Source: Locusta migratoria
Lineage: Eukaryota; Arthropoda; Insecta; Orthoptera; Acrididae
Length of the DNA: 64,000 nt
Assembly: GCA_026315105.1 (NCBI GenBank)
Contig: CM048744.1
Span: 662,349,676-662,413,675 of the forward strand
Direction: 5' to 3'
The position numbers were made by a program, and so were the translations under genes. Below, one piece after another: positions 36,769-45,700 of this stretch; within the stretch, counting starts at the first letter, position 1; the number at the start of each line of letters is the position of its first letter. The notes beneath the pieces are model-generated. The model was not told the DNA's origin. It worked only from the letters and a program-made list of their open reading frames with translations, and did not search any database.

Positions 36769-39700
36769 CGCACGCTTAGAATTTTATATACACCGATAAT
36801 TTTCCATCCCAATATACTCCCCCCTTTTATCATAATCAATTGACAAGCAACAATGCAACCAATAAAATGATTTTCAAAGAGTAAATATAATTTTTAAAGA
36901 GTAATTATTGTTCCATATTTCGCGTTGTATTCTTCAAATTACTAAATATCTATCAGACTGCTGTAAAACCGTGCCTAAAACCTTCCTTAGGTAAATTAGT
37001 AACTGTACAAATATTTAAGTCTCTGTGTCTTGTCCTTCAGATGTGATAAGCGTACACCAAACGGACATTTTTTCCCCTAAGGTAAGTCCTTCCACTCCTG
37101 GGATTGGAATGACTCCTTTTCCACTTCCTTAAAACCCATATCCTTCCCTTTCTCCTCTCCTTTCTTCCTCTTTTCCAGAAGAAGCGACCAACGGCTGTGA
37201 AAGCTTGTTGTTGTTGTTGTGGTCTTCAGTCCGGAGACTGGTTTGATGCAGCTCTCCAAAATACCCTATCCTGAGCAAGCCTCTTCATCTCCACATAAGA
37301 ACGACAACCTACATCTGTCTGAATCTGCTTACTGTATCCATCTCTTGGTCTTCCCCTGCGATTTTTTCCCCATACACTTCCCTCCAACGCTAAATTCACA
37401 ATTCCTTGATGTCTAAGAATGTGTCCTACCAATCTATCCCTTCTTTTAGTCAAGGTATGCCAGAAATTCCTTTTCTCCCCAATTCTGTTCAGTACCTCCT
37501 CATTAGTTACGCGATCCACCCACCTAATCTTCAGCATTCTTCCGTAGCACCATATTTCAAAAGCCTCAATCCTCTTCCTGTCCGCACTGTTTATCGTCCA
37601 TGTCTCACTCCCATACAAGGCAACACTCCATACAAATGCCTTCAGAAAGGCCTTCCTTAGGTTTAAATCAATATTCGAGGTTAACAAATTTCTCTTTTTC
37701 AAGAACGCTTTTCTACCCATTGCCATTCTGCATTTTATATCCTCTGTACTGCGGCCATCATTTGTTATTTTACTGCCCAAGTAACAAAACTCATCTACCT
37801 CTTTTATTGCTTCGTTTCCCAATCTAATTCCTTGAGCATCACCTGATTTTCTTACACTGCACTCCATTACCCTAGTTTTGCTCTTGTTAATGTTCATCTT
37901 ATATGCACCTTTCAGCACACTGTCCATTCCGTTCAATTGCTCTTCCAGGTCCTTTGCTGTATCTGACAGAATTACTATGTCGTCGGCAAAACGCAATGTT
38001 TTTAATTCTTCACCCTGAACTTTAATTCCTTCACCAAATTTCTCCTTGCTTTCCTTTATAGCTTGCTCAATATACAAATTGAACAACATTGGAGAAAGGC
38101 TACAACCCTGTCTTACTCCCTTCCCAACTGATGCTTCCCTTTCATGCCCTTCGAGTCTAATAACTGCGGTCTGGCTTTTGTACAAGTTGTAAATAACTCT
38201 CCTTTCCCTATATTTTACTCCTGCTTGCTTCAGAACTTGAAAGAGTTCATTCCAATCAACATTGTCAAAAGCCTTCTCCAAATCTACAAAAGCTAGAAAT
38301 GTAGGTTTGCCTTTTCTTAATATATCTTCTAGGATAAGCCGTAAAGTGAGTATTGCCTCCCGTGTACCTACATTTCTCCTGAACCCAAACTAATCTTCCC
38401 CGAGGTCGGCTTCTACCAGCTTTTCCATCCTTCTGTAAATAATTCGCGTTAATATTTTGCAACCATGACTTATTAAACTGATGGTTTTGTAGTTTTCACA
38501 CCTGTCTGCACCTGCTTTCTTAGGGATGGGGATTATAACATTTTTCTTAAAGTCTGATGGTACTTCACCTGTCTCATACATCTTACACACTAGGTGAAAC
38601 AATTTTGTCATGGCTGGTTCTCACAGAGACTTCAGTAGCTCGGAGGGAATATCATCTACTCCAGGGGCCTTGTTTCGACTTAGGTCTTTCAGGGCTCTGT
38701 CAAATTCTTCTCCCAGTACAGTATCTCCTATTTCAGCATCATCTACATCCTCTTCCCTTCCTACAATATTGTCTCCAAGTTCATTTCCTTTGTAGAGCCG
38801 CTCTATATACTCTTGCCACCTTTCAGCTTTCCCTTGTTTGCTGAGAACTGGTTTTCCATCAGTGTCCTTGATATTCATAGAGCTGTTTTTCTTATCTCCA
38901 AATTTTTCTTTTATTTTCCTGTAGGCTGTATCTATTTTTCCCCTATTTATACATTCTTCTACATCCTTGCATTTGCCTTCTAGCCACTCCTGCTTAGCCA
39001 TTTTGCATTTCCTGTCAATCTCATTTCTTAGTCGTCTGTACTCCATTTTGCCTGTTTCATTTACTGCATTTTTATATTTTCTCCTTTCATCGATTAAATT
39101 TAGTATTTCCTGTGATATCCAAGGGTTTTTTGTAGGTCTTTCCTTCCTACCTATTTTGTCCTCTGCTACCTTCACTATTTCATCTCTCAATTTTACCCAT
39201 TCCTCCTCTGTTTTATTTTCCCCTGTTTCTGTCAATTGTTGCCTAAAGCTCCCTCTGAAATTCTCCACAACTTCACTTTCCTTCAATTTATCCAGGTCCC
39301 ATCTCCTTATTTTCCTACCTTTCTGTAGTTTCTTTAGTTTCAGCCTACAGTTCATAACCAACAAGTTATGGTCAGAGTCTATATCTGCCCCTGGGTATGT
39401 CTTACACTGTAGAACCTGGTTCCGAAATCTATGTCTTACCATTATAAAATCTATCTGGTATCTCCCGGTGTCTCCTGGCCTCTTCCACGTATACAACCTT
39501 CTTTTGTGATTCTTGAACCAGGTGTTTGTTATAACTAAATTATGTTCTGTGCAAAATTCTACCAGGCGGCTTCCTCTTTCATTCCTTTTGCCCAGACCAT
39601 ATTCACCTACTATCCTCCCTTCCCTTCCTTGTCCTACAACCGAATTCCAGTCTCCCATAACAATTAAGTTTTCCTCTCCCTTAATTGTCTGAATAATTTC

Positions 39701-42700
39701 CTTTAGCTCCTCATATATTTCTTCGATTTCTTCGTCGTCGGCAGAGCTAGTTGGCATATAAACCTGTACTACTGTTGTCGGTGTTGGCTTCGTATCTATC
39801 TTGACAATGATAATGCGATCACTGTGCTGGTCATAGTAGTTTACACGCATTCCTATTTTCTTATTCATTATCAATCCTACTCCTGTGATACCCCCAATTG
39901 ATTTTGTATTTATAATCCTGTACTCACCTGACCAGAAATCCTGTTCATCCTGCCACCGAACTTCACTAATCCCCACTATATCTAACTTCAACCTATCCAT
40001 TTCCCTTTTTAAATTTTCTAATTTTCCTACTCGATTAAGGGATCTAACATTCCACGCTCCGACCCGTAGAATGCCAGTATTGTCTTTCCTGATGATCACA
40101 TCCTCCTGAGTAGTCCCCGCCCGGAGATCCGAATGGGGGACTATTTTACCTCCGGAATATTTTACCCGAGAGGATGCCATCATCATATGTTCATACAGTA
40201 CAGCTGCATGTCCTCGGGAAAGGTAACGGCTGTAGTTTCCCCTTGCTTTCAGCCGTTCGCAGTAGCTGTGTGGCAAAGCCACATTAGCTGATGTTACAAG
40301 GCCAGCTCAGTCAATCATCCAGACTGTTGCCCCTGTAACTACTGAAAAGGCTGCTGCCCCTCTTCAGGAACCACACGTTTGTCTGGCCTCTCCACAGATA
40401 CCCCTCCGGTGTGGTTGCACCTACGGTACGGCTATCTGTATGTGTGTGATTTTATTTGTGTCTGTCGACGAACCTGTCCTGTGGGTAAGTCATCCATTTT
40501 CTATATTTATATTCGTTAATATATATAGATAAATAGCTATCCGTCACCATAAAACTGTGCCTAAAGCTGTCCCTGGGTAGAAATTAGTAACTGTATAAAT
40601 TTTTAGCTCTTTATGTCTTGTGGTTCAGACATACACTGAACAGACATCCACATTTATAGATTTAGCCCATATGATGTAGTATTACACAATGTGTACACAT
40701 GTCAGACATGATATATTATACACAGCAGCTTAAGAGTAGCTTCATATATTGTGATACATAGTATATGTTTTCTAAATAGTTCATTAACACAGTCTGTACG
40801 GTTATTGTTCCAGACATTCTTTTACAGAATAAAAGAAATGAGATAGTAGATAAGACTTCAGAGTTTTATTAAATTGTAGGTTGCCATTAATAGATTTTAT
40901 ACTTGTGGGAAGATTGTTGAAAAGTTGAAGGCCCATGTGGAATGTCCCATTTTTATATAATTGCATGTCAGATTGTAACACTTGCAAGTTTGATTTTGAT
41001 CTAGTGTTGTGTTCATGTATTTCTTTATTTTTCTGGAGTCTAGGTTTGGTTGCAATATATGGTTCTTTAAGAATTTCAAAGTCTCAACTATGTATAGACA
41101 TGGCAGTGGTAGGACCTCGAGTTTCCTGAAGATAGGTTTGCAGGAGTCTTTATTTTTGCTGTCATTTACGATCCTCGCCGCTTTCTTCTGGATTCGGAAG
41201 ATTCTAAGGACAGTTGGAGAATTACCCCAGAACATCACACCAGATCTTAGATGAACCTGTAAGTGTGCATAGTGTGCACTTATTACTGTTTTCAGGATGC
41301 TGCACGATTTGAGTATACTCTGCATAACAGCCAGTAGTTATTTTGGCATTGACTTTTTCAATATGTCTGTCCCATTTTAGGTTGTCATTTACCCATAAAC
41401 CCAAGAACTTGAAGTCTGTATTGGTATCTGTTTATTGGTTGGTTGTTTTTACAAGTGGGTGAGAGGTCTTAGCATTTTGAGGGATATGGAAGTTCATGGA
41501 AACTGTCTTTTTAATGTTAATTGTTAGCTTGGTGACTTAGCCCAATTGCTGAGTTGTTCAGTAGCTACATTCACTACTTTTTGAACTGCCTCTGTGTTGT
41601 CCCCTTTTAACACTTTATTTGGCACACACAGAAATCACAAGAAGAAAAAGTATTATGTTACTTAAATTAAATGTTTAGGGCCATGTGAACAGTTTATACA
41701 CTTATTTTCAAAATATAGTTTCTGGTTTGTAATTAACATTGCCCAAAAACTTTGTATGGTGGTACAGTATCAATACTACAGTGTTGTTCTTAGGACTAGA
41801 AATTATTGTATTTTGGTCTACTTCATGTGAAAACAAGTCTTTTTGGTGAAAAGTTCCACATTTTACAGTCAAGTATCCCTGAAGACAAAACTTGCAAATA
41901 ACCTTTGGCCCGTAATCTGTCAAGTGACAACATATTGTCATATCTGTCATACTGTACATCATTGACTGGTACAGGAGATGCTGTTTCATTGTTCTTTTGG
42001 TCCTAATGCCCATTTTGTAGTGGTCTACCAGGCCTCCACTTCCCAATAAATATAAGTCCATTTTCTAATATAGTAAGGACAGTATACAACTCACTGCAAA
42101 GACGTGGCGATGAGCTGTGACAGGCACATACAAAAGACACACTCATACAACACTTTCAGCTATCAGCCATGGCCTTCTGCAGACAGCCACACAACACAGT
42201 CATACAACCATCACCTCTGGCTGCCGCACTTTGAAGTTGAGCAACATCACACCAGCAACTGCCTGTGGCTCCCTGTTCAGAGCTCTAAGCAGTGTAATTT
42301 ATCTTTTTTGGATTTTCGTTACTGGTCAAATTCCTAAATTTCATTGGTGCCTCTGTTTTTTTAAGAGCTTTAGTCTTACAAATTTGATAAAATTTCATTA
42401 TTCCTTCTGTTTATAAGAGTTTTATTCTCGTTTTATTTGGTAAATACTATTTTAAGGTCCCCCCCCCCCCCCCCTGAATTGTGTATTTTAAAATAAATCA
42501 GCGACTGTTGCTACAGCTAGTTATCAGTCAGTCTAGAGCCAGCTGCTGCCAATGTCACACTGTTCATAGCACGAAGTAGCATAACAACTTTCCTGCATTT
42601 TATGTTTTAAGAGGTCTATTCTAGTGTATTTGGTGTTTCTGTTTTCAAGGGCTATATTTCACATTTTGGTATATATGGTAATTTTGTGTAACTTTTCAGA

Positions 42701-45700
42701 GATGGGTAGGGATTGCGCCTATTGTGTACAGATTTGATAGGAGTTGGACACTGACTGAATGCAGATGGAGACTGTGTTGCCTACAGTCAACAATCAGGCT
42801 GTAGTCCTGGGTGGCAGTGCCTCCCACGCACATGACATAATTGTTGAGGCACATCTGGTGCCTATTTCAATGTCTTTGCTCCCTAAGGCCAATTTGGGTA
42901 CAGTTTCCAATGTCTCTTCTTGCCGACAGTTGCCTGACAGTGATTGGCGAAATGTTGCAGGGGTCACAAAACTCTGGGCAGAATGCGAAAACGGAAACTG
43001 GCTGTAATGCCTCAGAAATAGGTCTGAGATATTGTCCGCTGCTGATAATACCTCTGAGCCAGCATGGACTATCTCACCTGTTGTGCCAGTGGCCCAATCA
43101 TCCTGAGAGAAGCAGAGCTATTGTTTTGCAACATTGTTCCCAGAACAGAAAACGATCCTCTGGTTTGGAGCTGAGTGGAAAGCTTAAACCAGAGGTTCAG
43201 AGAACTCCGTGGTGATCTTGGGTGCAAATTTCTCAACCTCCGCTATCGAGTGGGCAAATGTAGGATCCCCCTAAATAGATCATGCGTGCATTACACACAG
43301 GAATTGGCTACTAGGGTAGAGGAGTATGTCTGAATGCACATATGGGATTTTTAGGTTAGAGAAATCCCTCCATGAGGCTGTTAAGATGGTTACTGATTCC
43401 GGTAATGGCAACATTTGTTTGGTCCCTTGAACCCCAACCGACGAATGGCAGCATTTGGCACAATAGCACATAGAGAGAGAAAAGATTGGTATAGTAATAG
43501 TTAACTGCAGGAGCATTTATGGATAGATCCCAGAACAGCTCTCACTTTTAGATAGTCATAATGCCACAGGAAAGGAAATGTGGCTCAAACCAGATGTCAA
43601 TAGTAATGAAATCCTAAACTCAAACTGGAACATATACCGCAGAGATAGGTTAAACACTGAAGGGGGAAGACATGTTTGTAGAGATAACAAATACAATTGT
43701 ATTAAGTGAAATTTGTACAGATTAGAAATGTGAAATAATTTCGGTGAAAGGCAGTGTGAAAAGTGGCTCAAATGTGGTTATTGGAAGTTTTTATAGACCA
43801 CCTGACTCAGCAGCAGTAGTGTCACCACTTCTTAGAAAATATTTCCTGTAGATTTCCCAGTTATGTTACAGTTTTAAATGGAGATTTTATCTTAGCAGGT
43901 ATTGACTGGGAGGCAGTTGTGTTTAAGATGGGCAGCAGGGATGGAAAAATGAGCAATATTGTTCTAAGTGCTACATCCCAAAAATTACTTTGAGTAGTTA
44001 TATCATTGGTGCCAAATAGCATAAGAATAGTATTGAATATTTAAATTAACATATACTACACGTGAAATCAAGAAAATGACCCATGAAATCAACATGTCGG
44101 AATAATATTGTAATACTTATGTATTGTAGATAAAAAATAATCTGTGTTTATCCTCATAAATTACAGATTACAACAGAATTTACCTTCAATCACATGTCTC
44201 AGCCTAAAAATGAACGCCTTTGGTGTTCACTTGCAAAAATAAAAAGAATACTCTCTGTTAACCTATACCTTACAATCAGAGTGAAATACAGATCACTTTT
44301 TAAACACAAAATCTTAATGTATAATCTGAACCTTACACAAACTCACCTGTTTTGACGTAAAATTTATGTCCCGCAATCCACTAGGCCTGAACCTTCACTA
44401 GTTCCTGCTTCCACCTCCTTTCCCTCCCCTTCCCTGCCCACACTCTATTCTTATGTTCCTATCCCATCCTGACACACATTTCAGTCCCTTCCCGTCCTTC
44501 AACACTGTCCGTCAGACAGCACTGTCATATTCCCCCTACCCATACCATGCATCACCTCTAAACTCTTGCTTCCCTATCCTTGCCACTTCCTCACCCCCAC
44601 CATGGTTGCTCTCACTTCAGCTGTGCTGGTTACCACAGACTGGCCACAGAAGGCAGTCATATCTGTGTGAATGTGTGTACGTTTGTGTCTCTCTAACCGA
44701 GAAAGGCCTTAAGGCCGAAAGCTGTAATGCTGTATTCTATCATTTGTGCTTTTCTGCGGCTCATTGGACACCTCTGAGATGAGTAAGCAATTTATCCTTG
44801 TCAAAAATTTTGTTAAATCCTTCCTGGAATTTCCATTGTTTGATACATCAAAACAACCTTCAAATAATATTTCCATTCATATTCAAAAACAGTTACCCCC
44901 TTTCTTTCTTTTTTTCCACACTATTTGCTATTGGTTTGGTTGCAACAAAGCGTGAACTGTTTTAAGCATGTCATCATTTTGAACGATATACAATATTTAC
45001 AGATATCAGACTGCTATGTCCCCGTTTGTAACATATGAAGTGAAATAGCTCCACAAAGGGCTAGATTTTTGTCTATCTTTTATTGACACAATATTCTGGA
45101 CAGTCAGCAATATAAAGAAAGAGAATGAAGCATAGTGTGGCATGATCTGGCAACAATGAAGCAAACACACACTGTAGAAGTGATCTGTCCTGGCACCACC
45201 ACATCAAAACAGGTCTGAAAACCTGGCCCATTACTGTATGTGCAGTGTCACCAGCACCTGGTACTGCACGTCCTCAGTTGGGTTTCTAAACATAATGAAG
45301 TGCTTTTCAAAGAGGTGGCAATTTGTGCTACAGATGTCTTCATCTGTGGTGTTAATTCAATACTTAGGGAAGAAGTTAAAACTGACTTCTGAGGTTTCAC
45401 TTCATCAGAGGGCCAACTAGCTTTGTTGAGGAAGGAGGTGGGACTGTTTGTTGCTACCCTGTTCAGAATAATGAACTATATTGCATGTTTGCTAGTGAAT
45501 TAGTCTGCAGCTGTCGTATGGCCAACAAATACCTTCATCAATACTGCCCAAATTGCTAAGGATTCATTCACTTAAGAATGCATAGTTGACAGGTTTGCAA
45601 CGGACAGGGTGCCAAGTACAGCCACCTGATCCCACCCCGAGTAAGAACAGTAAACTCCATAAAGTAGCAAGATTTAGAGAGCTGACAAGTGTGATTGCAA

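Larger units (their letters stand above)
37204..40430 (-). mobile_element. RTE-clade LINE, nearly full length and nearly intact
   Basis: A single reading frame runs from 40282 down to 37226 on the minus strand, broken only by TGA at 38623-38621 and TAG at 38392-38390. Upstream, 40283-40430 resembles the 5' leader I recall for insect RTE elements (gaggggcagcagcc). The stop is followed immediately by a short (ACAACA)n tail at 37204-37223, typical of RTE 3' ends with almost no UTR. It is the youngest-looking autonomous element in the window and lies in intron 2, in the same transcriptional orientation as the gene. Confidence 0.92.

Noticed and set aside
37406..40109. Several plus-strand frames of 60-180 residues between 37.4 and 40.1 kb
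   Set aside because: They are antisense shadows of the continuous RTE frame on the minus strand.
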